Counted from the stretch's first letter, positions 31,203 to 40,235 are shown. The stretch: DNA of 64,000 nt from an uncultured Anaeroplasmataceae bacterium (GCA_944325035.1 CALUYM010000005.1:80504-144503), one strand, 5' to 3'. A program made the numbers and translations. Notes: a model not told the origin generated them from the letters alone.

Positions 31203-31220
31203 TTCACTTTGAAAAGTGAA
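31203..31220. promoter_or_regulatory. Perfect dyad upstream of the HTH/membrane gene pair
   Basis: TTCACTTT-GA-AAAGTGAA, 8-bp arms with 2 bp between. It sits 5 bp before a probable -35 box, so it is likely bound by a regulator, possibly the HTH protein it precedes (inference). Its TTCAC/GTGAA half-site is the same as in the dyads near 12.5 kb. Confidence 0.55.
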
Positions 31221-31225
31221 ACTAG

Positions 31226-31253
31226 TTGAATTTATAAGCATGTATGGTATACT
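31226..31253 (+). promoter_or_regulatory. Promoter of the HTH/membrane gene pair
   Basis: TTGAAT, 16 bp, TATACT, 29 bp before the TTG start at 31283. Confidence 0.6.
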
Positions 31254-31282
31254 TAACGTATATGATATGAAAGGGTGCGATT

Positions 31283-31486
31283 TTGGTGATTAATAAAGTC
31301 CAAATATTAAGAAAAAATAAGAAAATCACCCAAGAAGAACTAGCCCGAATTGTTGGGGTAACGAGACAAACAATTATTTCTATTGAAAGTGGAAAGTATA
31401 TTGCATCTTTATCACTAGCTTTGAAACTGGCACAAGTTTTTGGCAAACCAGTTGAAGAGATTTTTATATTAGAGGATGGTGAATAA
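31283..31486 (+). CDS. Small XRE-family transcription regulator
   Basis: 67 residues, essentially one helix-turn-helix domain: VQILRKNKKITQEELARIVG, then TRQTIISIESGKYIASLSLA and LAQVFGKPVEEIF. Matches the YgzD-like group of short XRE regulators commonly paired with a small membrane protein, as here. The TTG at 31283 (7 bp after AAAGGG) or the GTG at 31286 may be used. The next gene overlaps its end through a shared RBS region. Probably controls its own operon through the upstream dyad. Confidence 0.88.
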   Translation: MVINKVQILRKNKKITQEELARIVGVTRQTIISIESGKYIASLSLALKLAQVFGKPVEEIFILEDGE

Positions 31487-31487
31487 G

Positions 31488-31943
31488 ATGGAATTTAATT
31501 ATGCCAAAATCAGGAAGCATGCGATTGGTAAATTAATCGTTATGTCACTAGCAACACTATTACCACTAGTCTTAGTTGGTGTATTTGGAATGATATATGA
31601 TTTTTTCAAGGGTGATCAAGCGCTTGATTTGAAAATCTTTCGATATGTTGTTTTAGTCTTGTTTGAAGCGGCTGTAATTTGGAAGATTGTTTTGTATGTT
31701 AGGATAATAGTTAGCGAAGAGTGGACTGAACAAAACTATATTAGAAAACGTGATGAAAGAAATATTTATATCAAACAAAGAACTAATGCATTTACGTTAA
31801 AACTAGTTCTTTATATCTCTGGTATTGGAATGATTGTTTCTGGATTTTTGAGTAAAACAGCTTTTTATACGTTAGGTATAGTTGTTGTAGTTATAATTAT
31901 TACACATATATTTACATATTTATATTTTTCTAAGAAAATTTAG
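31488..31943 (+). CDS. DUF2178-like membrane protein
   Basis: About 151 residues with four hydrophobic segments (LIVMSLATLLPLVLVGVFG, YVVLVLFEAAVIWKIVLYV, LKLVLYISGIGMIVSGFL, LGIVVVVIIITHIFTYLYF). The cytoplasmic loop between segments 2 and 3 reads SEEWTEQNYIRKRDERNIYI, the E-R-D-E-R pattern typical of DUF2178-type proteins paired with YgzD-like regulators. ATG 31488 has GAGGATGG upstream; ATG 31476 would be too close. Role unknown, perhaps a membrane sensor partner of the HTH protein. Confidence 0.75.
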   Translation: MEFNYAKIRKHAIGKLIVMSLATLLPLVLVGVFGMIYDFFKGDQALDLKIFRYVVLVLFEAAVIWKIVLYVRIIVSEEWTEQNYIRKRDERNIYIKQRTNAFTLKLVLYISGIGMIVSGFLSKTAFYTLGIVVVVIIITHIFTYLYFSKKI

Positions 31944-31967
31944 TGAATTTTTATCACTAAATTTTTT
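31937..31967 (+). terminator. Terminator overlapping the stop of the DUF2178-like gene
   Basis: AATTTAGTGA, 7-nt loop, TCACTAAATT, then TTTT. The TAG stop codon lies inside the 5' arm. Confidence 0.85.
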
Positions 31968-32049
31968 CTTTTTAATAGTAAAAATAATAAAAAAAGATAA
32001 ATAGCAGTAAAGAAATTTAAAAAAAAGTTTGTAAAAGTATGTTTTATGG

Positions 32050-32078
32050 TTGAAAACTTTTACTAATAAATATATAAT
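32050..32078 (+). promoter_or_regulatory. Promoter of the yebC-like gene
   Basis: TTGAAA, 17 bp, TATAAT; a 54-bp leader with GAAAGGATG before the ATG. Confidence 0.75.
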
Positions 32079-32132
32079 AAAGAAGTCTAAATTTTAAAAA
32101 AATTAAATTCATATCGAAAGGATGTTAAAATT

Positions 32133-32867
32133 ATGGGTAGAGCTCATGAAGTGCGTGCAGCCTCAATGGCAAAGACTGCATTAATGAAATCAAAAAAATA
32201 TTCTAAATGGGGAAAGGAAATTCTTGAAGCCGCAAAGTCAGGTGTTCCTGATCCTGATATGAATCAAACACTTAAGAAAACAATTGAACGTGCAAAGAAG
32301 GATCAATGTCCTGCAGATGTTATTAAGCGTGCAATTGAAAAAGCTAAGGGGATTAACTCTGGTGCAATGAAAGAAACAACATATGAAGGTATGGGTAACG
32401 GTAACGTTGCTGTTATTGTTGAATGTTTAACTGACAATGTAAACCGTACAGTTTCTTTAGTACGTACTGCTTTTACTAAGACTGGTGGAAATTTTGGTGC
32501 ATCAGCTAGCTTTATGTTTGAACGTCAAGCAAAATTTGTATTTGATGGTTTATCAGAAGACGAAGCTATGGAAGCATTATTAAATGCAGGTTGTGATTTT
32601 ATTGATATGTCATCTGATGAAGATGGATATGTTACAATCGTTGCAGCACCTGAAAACTTTACACAAATTAGAGAAGCGCTAGTAAGCGTTAAAGAAGATC
32701 TTGAATTTGAAACAGATGAAGTTAATTTATTCCCAACTAGCCTAGTTGACTTAGATGAAGATTCAAAGACTAAGTTTGATCATATGCTTCAAATGCTAGG
32801 TGAAATTGATGATGTACAAGCTGTTCATCACAATGCCAATATTCAAGAAGCTACTGATGAAGAATAG
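32133..32867 (+). CDS. YebC/TACO1 family translation or transcription factor
   Basis: 244 residues. Opens MGRAHEVRAASMAKT (family consensus GRGHKWANIKHRK-like helix region), then GVPDPDMNQTLKKTIERAKK and the strongly conserved YEGMGNGNVAVIVECLTDN with NRTVSLVRTAFTKTGGNFG. YebC proteins were annotated as regulators and, more recently, as ribosome-associated factors easing proline-rich translation. Acidic C-terminus. Single gene with its own promoter and terminator. Confidence 0.93.
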   Translation: MGRAHEVRAASMAKTALMKSKKYSKWGKEILEAAKSGVPDPDMNQTLKKTIERAKKDQCPADVIKRAIEKAKGINSGAMKETTYEGMGNGNVAVIVECLTDNVNRTVSLVRTAFTKTGGNFGASASFMFERQAKFVFDGLSEDEAMEALLNAGCDFIDMSSDEDGYVTIVAAPENFTQIREALVSVKEDLEFETDEVNLFPTSLVDLDEDSKTKFDHMLQMLGEIDDVQAVHHNANIQEATDEE

Positions 32868-32878
32868 TTAATTTAAAG

Positions 32879-32913
32879 GAATTATTAACTTTGCGGTTAG
32901 TAATTCTTTTTTT
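32879..32913 (+). terminator. Terminator of the yebC-like gene
   Basis: GAATTATTAAC, TTTGCG loop, GTTAGTAATTC, seven T. Eleven-base arms with one weak pair. Confidence 0.85.
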
Positions 32914-32920
32914 CTAAAAA

Positions 32921-32958
32921 GGAGGAAATATAATCACTTTTGATTATATAGATGATGC
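32921..32958 (+). promoter_or_regulatory. pyrR leader: GGAGG separated from ATG by a hairpin
   Basis: A strong Shine-Dalgarno (AAAAAGGAGG, core 32921-32925) lies 33 bases from the pyrR ATG. Between them is a perfect 8-bp hairpin ATATAATC (32928-32935), loop ACTTTT, GATTATAT (32942-32949). Folding removes 22 bases, leaving an effective spacing of about 11. An out-of-frame ATGATG at 32952 opens an 8-codon ORF across the pyrR start. The TATAAT in the left arm could instead be a -10 box, but no -35 is present. Confidence 0.5.
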
Positions 32959-33468
32959 ATGAAGAAAGTTATTATTGAAAATGAACAATTTAATCGTACA
33001 TTAAAACGAATTACCCATGAAATTATTGAAAGAAATGATGATCTGGATAAAATTGTTTTAGTTGGTATTTTGTCTAAAGGATTACCAATTGCTAGAGAAA
33101 TTAGCAATATGATTAAAAATCTAGAAAATATTGAAGTACCAGTTGAATCGATAGATATTAAGCCACATCGTGATGATGCAAAAAAAGATATTACAGTCAG
33201 TTTTAATTTTGATACAGATGTTAATAATAAGATTGTTATCTTAGTTGATGACGTTTTATACACTGGTCGTTCAGTGCGTGCTGCAATGGATGCGATTATG
33301 GACTTTGGACGTCCTGATAAAATAGAATTAGCTATTTTAGTTGATAGAGGACACCGCGAGTTACCAATCAGAGCAGACTTTGTTGGAAAAAATATTCCAA
33401 CAAGCAAGGATGAAAATGTTTTTGTAGATTTTATTAATCGTACTGTTACAATTGAAAATAAAAAATAG
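32959..33468 (+). CDS. pyrR: PyrR: pyrimidine operon attenuator / uracil phosphoribosyltransferase
   Basis: 169 residues. RNA-binding regulator of pyr operons with uracil phosphoribosyltransferase activity. PRPP loop VILVDDVLYTGRSVRAAMDA at about 93-112, followed by LAILVDRGHRELPIRADFVG and KNIPTS, all standard for PyrR. The N-terminus (KVIIENEQFNRTLKRITHEI) fits the family, so ATG 32959 is the right start despite the distant RBS. No pyrimidine genes lie nearby; its targets must be elsewhere. 12 bp before the aminopeptidase gene. Confidence 0.93.
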   Translation: MKKVIIENEQFNRTLKRITHEIIERNDDLDKIVLVGILSKGLPIAREISNMIKNLENIEVPVESIDIKPHRDDAKKDITVSFNFDTDVNNKIVILVDDVLYTGRSVRAAMDAIMDFGRPDKIELAILVDRGHRELPIRADFVGKNIPTSKDENVFVDFINRTVTIENKK

Positions 33469-33480
33469 GAGGTATTTTTG

Positions 33481-34704
33481 ATGAATGAAAGTTTATTTAA
33501 AGAATATGCTAAATTAATAGTAAAAAAAGGTGTAAATGTTCAACCAAATCAAATGGTAATGATTAATGCACCGGTAGAGGTTTATGAATTTGTTCGTATT
33601 TTAGTTAAAGAATGTTACAATGCTGGTGCCTCATGCGTAGAGGTAGATTATAGCGATATGTATAATTATAAAGAAAAAATTAATAATGTATCACTAGAAA
33701 ATTTAACAAATATTCCTGATCATGTTTCTGACCGTATGAAGTTTTATGTTGATAAGGGATTTTGTCGCATATCTTTAACTAGTCCTGATGCAAGTGCTGC
33801 TATTGGTATGGATTTAAGCAAGCAAAAAGTTTTCAATATGGCTTCTGCGAAAAAGATGAAATTTATGCAAGATTATTTTATGGCAAATATGGGACAATGG
33901 TGTGTAGCTGGTGTTTCATCAAAAGCATGGGCTGATAAAGTCTTCCCAGGTAAGGAAAATAGTGTAGAACTTCTTTGGGAAGCCATTTTTAAAGCGTCTC
34001 ATGTTAAAGAAGAAGGGACAGTTGAAGCTTGGGAAGCTCATAGTAATGAAATTACTGAACATGCTAAAAAGTTAAACAACCTTAATTTAGATAAGTTGGT
34101 ATTTAAAAATAGTTTAGGAACAAATTTAGAAGTATATCTAGCCGAAGATAATGTTTTTGCTGGTGGGGATGAATATTCTGAAACAAAAGTTCGTTTTTCA
34201 CCTAATATTCCAACAGAAGAAGTGTTTGGTATGCCGTATAAGACAAAAGTTAATGGTATTGTTTATGCATCTAAACCTTTAAATTATGGAGGAACATTAA
34301 TCAATGAATTTTATTTAGAATTTAAAGATGGAAAAGTTGTAAACTATGATGCTAAAGAAGGAAAAGAAGCATTAAGAAATTTAGTTGAATTTGATGATGG
34401 CAGTTCATATTTAGGTGAGGTGGCTTTACTTAGCTATCATAGTCCTATTTCGATGATGAATGTTTTATTTTTTAATACATTATATGATGAAAATGCATCT
34501 TGTCATCTAGCTTTAGGCGCTGCATATCCAATGAATGTAAAAGATGGTGTTTCTCTATCACAAGACGAGTTGGCTCAAAAAGGTGCTAACTTTAGTAATA
34601 CCCATGTTGATTTTATGTTTGGAACAAGTGATATGACTGTAATTGGGACTACAAAAGATGGTAAAGAAATTCAGATCTTTGAAAATGGAGATTTTATTAT
34701 TTAA
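33481..34704 (+). CDS. M29 family aminopeptidase (AmpS/PepS)
   Basis: About 407 residues. Broad-specificity metal-dependent aminopeptidase. Opening KEYAKLIVKKGVNVQPNQMV is typical. Probable metal-site segments include FAGGDEYSETKVRFSPNIP with NIPTEEVFGMPYKTKVNG, LGEVALLSYHSPIS, and ALGAAYP, then the C-terminal NTHVDFMFG. ATG 33481 has AGGAGG at normal spacing. Probably co-transcribed with pyrR. Confidence 0.92.
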   Translation: MNESLFKEYAKLIVKKGVNVQPNQMVMINAPVEVYEFVRILVKECYNAGASCVEVDYSDMYNYKEKINNVSLENLTNIPDHVSDRMKFYVDKGFCRISLTSPDASAAIGMDLSKQKVFNMASAKKMKFMQDYFMANMGQWCVAGVSSKAWADKVFPGKENSVELLWEAIFKASHVKEEGTVEAWEAHSNEITEHAKKLNNLNLDKLVFKNSLGTNLEVYLAEDNVFAGGDEYSETKVRFSPNIPTEEVFGMPYKTKVNGIVYASKPLNYGGTLINEFYLEFKDGKVVNYDAKEGKEALRNLVEFDDGSSYLGEVALLSYHSPISMMNVLFFNTLYDENASCHLALGAAYPMNVKDGVSLSQDELAQKGANFSNTHVDFMFGTSDMTVIGTTKDGKEIQIFENGDFII

Positions 34705-34714
34705 AAATAAAATT

Positions 34715-34749
34715 GGTTCTTATTTCGTAATAAGAGCCTTTATTTTTTA
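34715..34749 (+). terminator. Terminator after the M29 aminopeptidase
   Basis: GGTTCTTATT, TCGT loop, AATAAGAGCC, then a T-rich tail. Confidence 0.85.
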
Positions 34750-34753
34750 GGAA

Positions 34754-34778
34754 TTAAACTTTATTTAATAAAGTTTAA
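34754..34778. promoter_or_regulatory. 25-bp perfect palindrome upstream of glnA
   Basis: TTAAACTTTATT, central T, AATAAAGTTTAA: 12-bp arms. It lies 52 bp before the -35 of glnA and right after a terminator, with no T run of its own. Likely a regulator site. It does not match the TGTNAN7TNACA pattern of GlnR boxes. Confidence 0.5.
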
Positions 34779-34830
34779 CCGCTTACAAATCTCATAAAAC
34801 AACTAATTAAACTGTATAAACTTAATGTCG

Positions 34831-34859
34831 TTGACTTTTTTAAACCTATAACATAGACT
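34831..34859 (+). promoter_or_regulatory. Promoter of glnA
   Basis: TTGACT, 17 bp, TAGACT, about 45 bp before the ATG; RBS ATGGAGGAAG. Confidence 0.55.
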
Positions 34860-34904
34860 ATCAGTGATTATAACTCACTTGGAAGTGTAAATGGAGGAAG
34901 AACA

Positions 34905-36260
34905 ATGAAAGGTTACACAAAAGAAGTCATTAAAAAAATATGTGAGGAGGAGAATATTAAATATATTCGTCTACAATTTACGGATATGTTAGGAATTATT
35001 AAAAATGTTGAAATTCCTGCATCAAGAATTGATGATGCTTTAAATAATGAGGTAATGTTTGATGGATCTTCAATTGAAGGTTTCGTGCGTACAGAAGAAT
35101 GTGATATGTTTTTAGTACCAGATTTAGATACCTTTTTAATCGCATCTTGGGAAGATACATCTTATGGTAAGGTTGCTCGCCTTATTTGCGATGTTTATGC
35201 AATTGACCATAACTCACCTACAGGATCATCACCATTTATTGGAGACCCTCGTGCAATTTTAAAACGTAATTTAGAAGAAATGCGTAAAATGGGATATTCT
35301 AAATTTAACGTTGGTGTTGAACCAGAATTTTTCTTGTTTAAAATGAAAAATGGAGAGCCAACTTTAGAATTTAACGATAATGGTGGTTATTTTGATGCTT
35401 CTCCGATTGATACGGCAGAAGATTGTCGACGTGATATTGTATTAGAATTACAAAAGATTGGATTTGTAATCGAAGCGGCACATCATGAAGTTTCTACTGG
35501 CCAACATGAAATTGACTTCCGATTTGACAATGCTCTTGAAGCATGTGATAATGTTCAAACATTTAAATTAGTAGTAAAGAATGTGGCTAAACGTCATGGT
35601 TTACATGCTACTTTTATGCCAAAGCCAATTCATGGCATCAATGGTTCAGGTATGCATTGCAATACATCATTAACTGATTTAAATGGAAAAAATGTCTTCT
35701 TTGATGAAACTACTCCAAATAAACTTTCCGAAACTTGTCAAAGATGGATTGATGGTATTTTAACTCATGCTCGTGGGTGTGCCTTAGTAACAAATCCTAT
35801 TGTTAACTCATATAAACGTATAGTACCAGGTTTTGAAGCACCTTGTTATATTGCATGGTCTGATTCAAATCGTTCAACTATGATTCGTGTTCCAGCTGCT
35901 AGAGGAAATAGAACTCGTGCTGAAGTAAGATCAGTTGACGTTGCTGCTAATCCATATTTAGCATGTGCAGCATTGTTAATGGCAGGTTTAGATGGTATTA
36001 ATGGTAATTGTGAACATTATGAACCTGTTCATACTAATTTATTTAGATGTAATCGTAAAGAACGTGAAAATATGGGAATAAAAGCTTTACCCGCTAACCT
36101 TGAAGAAGCAATTGAATGTTTTGAAGAAGATGAAGTTATTAAAAAGGCTATGGGACCACATATTAGTGACAAATTAGTTGAAGCGAAGAAATTAGAATGG
36201 GATATTTATCGTACTCAAGTTACAGAATGGGAGATAAATAACTATTTAACTAAGTACTAA
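34905..36260 (+). CDS. glnA: Glutamine synthetase, type I
   Basis: Glutamate + ammonia + ATP to glutamine. 451 residues, the GSI-alpha size. Motifs: [35 protein letters not shown] with metal glutamates, [34 protein letters not shown], and [13 protein letters not shown]. The segment [19 protein letters not shown] and the [13 protein letters not shown] tail fit. No adenylylation-type insertion is seen, as expected for Bacillota enzymes, which are feedback-regulated. No glnR gene is adjacent. Monocistronic between its own promoter and terminator. Confidence 0.97.
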   Translation: MKGYTKEVIKKICEEENIKYIRLQFTDMLGIIKNVEIPASRIDDALNNEVMFDGSSIEGFVRTEECDMFLVPDLDTFLIASWEDTSYGKVARLICDVYAIDHNSPTGSSPFIGDPRAILKRNLEEMRKMGYSKFNVGVEPEFFLFKMKNGEPTLEFNDNGGYFDASPIDTAEDCRRDIVLELQKIGFVIEAAHHEVSTGQHEIDFRFDNALEACDNVQTFKLVVKNVAKRHGLHATFMPKPIHGINGSGMHCNTSLTDLNGKNVFFDETTPNKLSETCQRWIDGILTHARGCALVTNPIVNSYKRIVPGFEAPCYIAWSDSNRSTMIRVPAARGNRTRAEVRSVDVAANPYLACAALLMAGLDGINGNCEHYEPVHTNLFRCNRKERENMGIKALPANLEEAIECFEEDEVIKKAMGPHISDKLVEAKKLEWDIYRTQVTEWEINNYLTKY

Positions 36261-36265
36261 AACTT

Positions 36266-36307
36266 AAACCTTAGATTGGATTTTTTTACCAATTTAAGGT
36301 TTTTTTA
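36266..36307 (+). terminator. Terminator of glnA
   Basis: AAACCTTAGATTGG pairs with CCAATTTAAGGTTT, then TTTT. Loop is T-rich. Confidence 0.88.
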
Positions 36308-36364
36308 TTTTAATGTAGGAATTTAATTTCTAAATGTCAATATCATAGGTGAGAGGTGATCAAT

Positions 36365-37849
36365 TTGAAAAAAATATTAACTTTCTTATTTATGATGTTG
36401 TGTCTAACTATTTTTAGTATTACTGCTGTAGACAAATTACAATTAGTATCAGCTAGTCAAGACTCTAAACCAGAAAATTTAGAACTAAACAGTAATATTC
36501 CATTTTATGATTATGATCATATTTGGTATACGGATGAGGTTGGTCAACTAGGTTTAGGCAAACAGTTATTAGATCCTAATGATATAGGCTTAAATAGTGA
36601 TTATACAGGAAATAAAACGACTTTTATGTTTTCCAAATATCTTCCAATTCCGGCTAAAACAGTTTATTGTTTATATGTAGCTCCATGGATTATGCAAATG
36701 GCAGATTCATTTAACGAAGCTTATCCGATTATGACTTATTGGAAAGATGATATGAAGGAAGAAGCAGTAGAAGAAATAATAGATTTACGCAATGGTGGCT
36801 GGGGCGGATATATATACATTGAAAACAAAACTAATGCAACAAGATATTTTGCTATATCTAGTTTAGAAATCAGAATTTCTTACGATGATATTCCTCTTAC
36901 AGCTGATAATATTTTAATGCTTCAAAAAGAACCGAATACAAGTACATTAAGTTTTAACGGATATTATGATTATATTGGACAAGAAGATTACACCCAGGCT
37001 ACAGAAACACGTTATTTTTATACCTATACAGGTTCTAATTTAACGGAGGCTGATATCTTAAAATTATTTAAAGCTCGTGATAATGGCTATGACGTTTCTT
37101 TAAGCATCGAAAATAATCAGTATAAAGATGCCGAAGGTGAGTATCCAGTTACAATAGTTGCCACAGATGCTAATAATAATCAAAGTAAATATACCCTAAT
37201 GATTCGTGTTATTAATCAACCAATACCTACTATTAACGGTCCAGATACTATTACTTATTATCTAAGTAAAAATCCAGCTATTACATTAAATAAATTATTA
37301 GCTAATTATACATCAGATTATTGTGGTGTTAGTGGTACATTATCACTGACTGAAGATAGTAAATTTAAATTCTATGGAGTAATTGGTAATCATTCAGAGA
37401 CTACATTAACGTTAATAGCGACATTTACTGGAGGTAGAGTAGCCACAAAAGATATTAAATTAGTAATTGTTGATGATATTGCCCCAACGATTTATGTAAC
37501 AGAATTTACTTTAACTACACTAGAAGCTAATGCTTTATCTTTAGCTCAATTAGTAGAACACATAGAGAAGTCATATAAAAATCTTTATAATAAAAATCCA
37601 AATGAAATTGTAATTGTTCAAAATAGTTACACGGGTAATGAAGATGAAGCTGGAGTTTATTATGTAACTTATAAGTGCGTTTTTGGCGAAGAAGAGGAAA
37701 TGGGAAGATTAAAGATTGTGGTTAATAGTACAAATAATAAAAATGATAATAATTATAAAAGTATTTATCTAGGATTAGGAGTTGGTTTTGGAGCTATCAT
37801 TTTATTAGCAGGTGCGATATTAATTCAAAAAAGAAGACACAACAAGTAA
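36365..37849 (+). CDS. Secreted, membrane-anchored surface protein with Ig-like repeats
   Basis: About 494 residues. A signal peptide (KKILTFLFMMLCLTIFSITA) is followed by an extracytoplasmic domain and a C-terminal membrane anchor (YLGLGVGFGAIILLAGAIL) with a basic tail (QKRRHNK). There is no LPXTG motif, so it is held by the anchor rather than sortase. The second half looks like tandem Ig-like/cadherin-like domains: YPVTIVATDANNNQSKYTL, then AGVYYVTYKC. TTG 36365 is favoured as start (GAGAGG 7 bases upstream gives a classic KK signal peptide); GTG 36356 is the alternative. Function unknown. Confidence 0.75.
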   Translation: MKKILTFLFMMLCLTIFSITAVDKLQLVSASQDSKPENLELNSNIPFYDYDHIWYTDEVGQLGLGKQLLDPNDIGLNSDYTGNKTTFMFSKYLPIPAKTVYCLYVAPWIMQMADSFNEAYPIMTYWKDDMKEEAVEEIIDLRNGGWGGYIYIENKTNATRYFAISSLEIRISYDDIPLTADNILMLQKEPNTSTLSFNGYYDYIGQEDYTQATETRYFYTYTGSNLTEADILKLFKARDNGYDVSLSIENNQYKDAEGEYPVTIVATDANNNQSKYTLMIRVINQPIPTINGPDTITYYLSKNPAITLNKLLANYTSDYCGVSGTLSLTEDSKFKFYGVIGNHSETTLTLIATFTGGRVATKDIKLVIVDDIAPTIYVTEFTLTTLEANALSLAQLVEHIEKSYKNLYNKNPNEIVIVQNSYTGNEDEAGVYYVTYKCVFGEEEEMGRLKIVVNSTNNKNDNNYKSIYLGLGVGFGAIILLAGAILIQKRRHNK

Positions 37850-37861
37850 AGAGATGAAAAG

Positions 37862-37889
37862 ACTAGAGCTAAAAAGTTCTAGTTTTTTT
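37862..37889 (+). terminator. Terminator after the surface protein gene
   Basis: ACTAGA and TCTAGT arms around a 10-nt loop, then seven T. Confidence 0.75.
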
Positions 37890-38024
37890 CTTATAGAAAT
37901 ATGATAAAATTAAAATAGTAATATAATTTAAATAAGTTAATTAAATTGCAAAAAGCTTGTGATTAAAAAAATCTGTGATATTATAACATAGTTAATTAAT
38001 AAATTTTATTGTAGGAGACCTTTT

Positions 38025-38849
38025 ATGACCATTAAAGAACAATTTGAACGTGATATAATAAAAAAATATCGTCCCAAATTATGGGCTCGCTTTATTAGAG
38101 CATTACAAGATTATCAAATGATTGAAGAAGGAGATACAGTTGGAGTCGCTATTTCTGGTGGGAAAGATTCGTTATTACTTGCAAAGCTTTTACAAGAAGT
38201 TAAGTTGCATGGCGATTTTGATTTTAACCTTGTTTTTATTTCAATGGACCCTGGTTTTAGTGAAGAAAACCGTGAATTAATTGTAAAGAACTGTGAAACA
38301 TTGGGAATTCCAGTTAATATTATTCGATCTGATGTATTTGAAGTAGCTAATAAATTAGACCCAAAACGTCCATGTTATATGTGTGCTAAAATGCGTCGTG
38401 GATTTTTATATACAAAGGCTAAAGAATTTGGATGTAATAAACTAGCTTTAGGTCATCATTTTAATGATGTAATTGAAACTACAATGTTAAATATTTTATA
38501 TGCAGGAAGTTTTAAAACTATGGTGCCAAAAGTAAAAGCGGAAAATTTTGATGATATTACTTTAATTCGTCCAATGATTTATATTCATGAAGAAGATATT
38601 CGTAAGATAATGAAATCAAATGATATCACATGCATGACATGTGGATGTCGCATCGCATCTAATGAGTTGCCATCAAAGCGCAGAGAAATAAAACATCTAA
38701 TTCGTGATTTAAAAGAAATTTATCCAATTGTTGATCAAAATATTTTTAAATCAGCAGCAAATGTAAATCTAAATGCTATTCTAGGATATAAAGATGAAGA
38801 TGAATATTTTGATTTTAATTATATTTTTGAGCGTGGGAAGCGCCAATAA
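38025..38849 (+). CDS. TtcA/TtuA-family tRNA thiolation protein
   Basis: 274 residues. PP-loop ATPase GVAISGGKDSLLLAKLL at about 40-56 activates a tRNA base for sulphur transfer. Cysteine pairs RPCYMCAKMRRG and CMTCGCRIAS are where the family binds an Fe-S cluster or holds sulphur, and LALGHHFNDVIETTMLN is a signature of the TtcA branch. The exact base modified cannot be read from sequence. 11 bp before mnmE, another tRNA-modification gene, so the pair is a probable operon. Confidence 0.88.
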   Translation: MTIKEQFERDIIKKYRPKLWARFIRALQDYQMIEEGDTVGVAISGGKDSLLLAKLLQEVKLHGDFDFNLVFISMDPGFSEENRELIVKNCETLGIPVNIIRSDVFEVANKLDPKRPCYMCAKMRRGFLYTKAKEFGCNKLALGHHFNDVIETTMLNILYAGSFKTMVPKVKAENFDDITLIRPMIYIHEEDIRKIMKSNDITCMTCGCRIASNELPSKRREIKHLIRDLKEIYPIVDQNIFKSAANVNLNAILGYKDEDEYFDFNYIFERGKRQ

Positions 38850-38860
38850 GAGGTGGAATA

Positions 38861-40207
38861 ATGTACGATGAAGCAATATGTGCAATTGCTACAGCATATG
38901 GAGTAGGAAGTATTTCAATCATCCGTTGCAGTGGCGAAAATGTTTTAAGTTTAGTAAATAAAGTTTTTAAAGGACGGGATTTAACTAAGGTTAAACCAAA
39001 TACAATCCATTATGGATATATTCATGAAAATGGAGAAGTATTAGACGAGGTGTTAGTATCGGTTTTTCATGGACCAAAGTCATTCACGGGTGAAAACTCA
39101 TGCGAAATAAACTGTCATGGTGGAATATACAATACTAATCGTGTTTTAGAAGCACTTTTAAGTCATGGATTTCGTTTAGCACAACCAGGTGAATTTTCTA
39201 AACGAGCATTTTTAAACGGCCGAATTGATTTGACTCAAGCAGAATCTATTATGGATATTATTTCTTCATCGAATGAGTTAGCCTTAAAAGCGAGTGTAAA
39301 TTCACTGCGAAAGAATACGACTAAGCTTATTGAATCAATGCGCGAAAAATTACTAAGTTTAATAGCTTCAATCGAAGTAAATATTGATTATCCAGAATAT
39401 GATGACGCTATTGTTATGACTGAAGAGATTATATTACCGGCTATAATCGAATTAAAAGCTGAGATGAATAATGTTTTAGAACATTCTAAAATAGCTGTTA
39501 TGGCTGTTCATGGTGTAAAAACAGCAATTGTTGGTAGACCTAATGTTGGAAAATCATCTCTATTAAATATGATGTTAGATGAAGAAAAGGCAATTGTAAC
39601 AGATATAGCTGGAACGACACGTGACGTTATTGAGGGAAGTCTAACTTTAGGTAATGTTACGCTAAATTTAATTGACACAGCAGGAATTCGTCATACGACT
39701 GATGAAGTAGAACGAATTGGAATTGAAAGATCTAAAAAAGCTTTAGAAAAAGCTGAGTTGGTGTTATTAGTTTTAGATGGTTCCAAACCATTAGAGAATG
39801 ATGATTACGAATTGTTAGAATTGACAAAAAATAAGAATCGAATTATTGTTGTAAATAAATCAGATTTGAAACAAAATTTATCTTTAGATGAAAAATATCT
39901 AACTATTTCAGCTAAAAATAAATTTGGTTTAAAAGAGTTAGAATCAGAGTTATTAAAGATTACCAAAATAAATAATTTTAATGTATCAGATAATAATTAT
40001 CTATCTAACACTCGTCACATTGCTAAAGTTAAAGAGGCATTATCTTCTTTAGAAAGTGCTATTTTTGCTTGTAATAATCACTATGATGTTGATATGATTG
40101 AAATTGATATTAAAAATGCATGGAATTTATTAGGTGATATTATTGGACAGAATTCATCTGATTTATTGTTAGATGAATTATTCTCAAAATTTTGCTTAGG
40201 TAAATAG
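38861..40207 (+). CDS. mnmE: tRNA modification GTPase MnmE
   Basis: Works with MnmG to place a carboxymethylaminomethyl group on U34 of tRNAs. 448 residues. N-terminal folate-binding domain (AIATAYGVGSISIIRCSG, FTGENSCEINCHGG, PGEFSKRAFLNGRIDLTQAE). GTPase domain: G1 VGRPNVGKSSLLN at about 223, DTAGIR, NKSD, SAK. C-terminal end FSKFCLGK holds the catalytic cysteine of the C-x-G-K motif. Its partner mnmG lies 19 kb downstream near the par genes. Confidence 0.96.
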   Translation: MYDEAICAIATAYGVGSISIIRCSGENVLSLVNKVFKGRDLTKVKPNTIHYGYIHENGEVLDEVLVSVFHGPKSFTGENSCEINCHGGIYNTNRVLEALLSHGFRLAQPGEFSKRAFLNGRIDLTQAESIMDIISSSNELALKASVNSLRKNTTKLIESMREKLLSLIASIEVNIDYPEYDDAIVMTEEIILPAIIELKAEMNNVLEHSKIAVMAVHGVKTAIVGRPNVGKSSLLNMMLDEEKAIVTDIAGTTRDVIEGSLTLGNVTLNLIDTAGIRHTTDEVERIGIERSKKALEKAELVLLVLDGSKPLENDDYELLELTKNKNRIIVVNKSDLKQNLSLDEKYLTISAKNKFGLKELESELLKITKINNFNVSDNNYLSNTRHIAKVKEALSSLESAIFACNNHYDVDMIEIDIKNAWNLLGDIIGQNSSDLLLDELFSKFCLGK

Positions 40208-40235
40208 AATTATAATGCGGAAATAAAACTTATTA

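Noticed and set aside
32934..33407. 157-codon frame opposite pyrR
   Set aside because: Antisense shadow of pyrR, which has clear family motifs on the other strand.
34820..34860. GlnR binding site before glnA
   Set aside because: No sequence close to TGTNAN7TNACA with intact arms was found in the leader.
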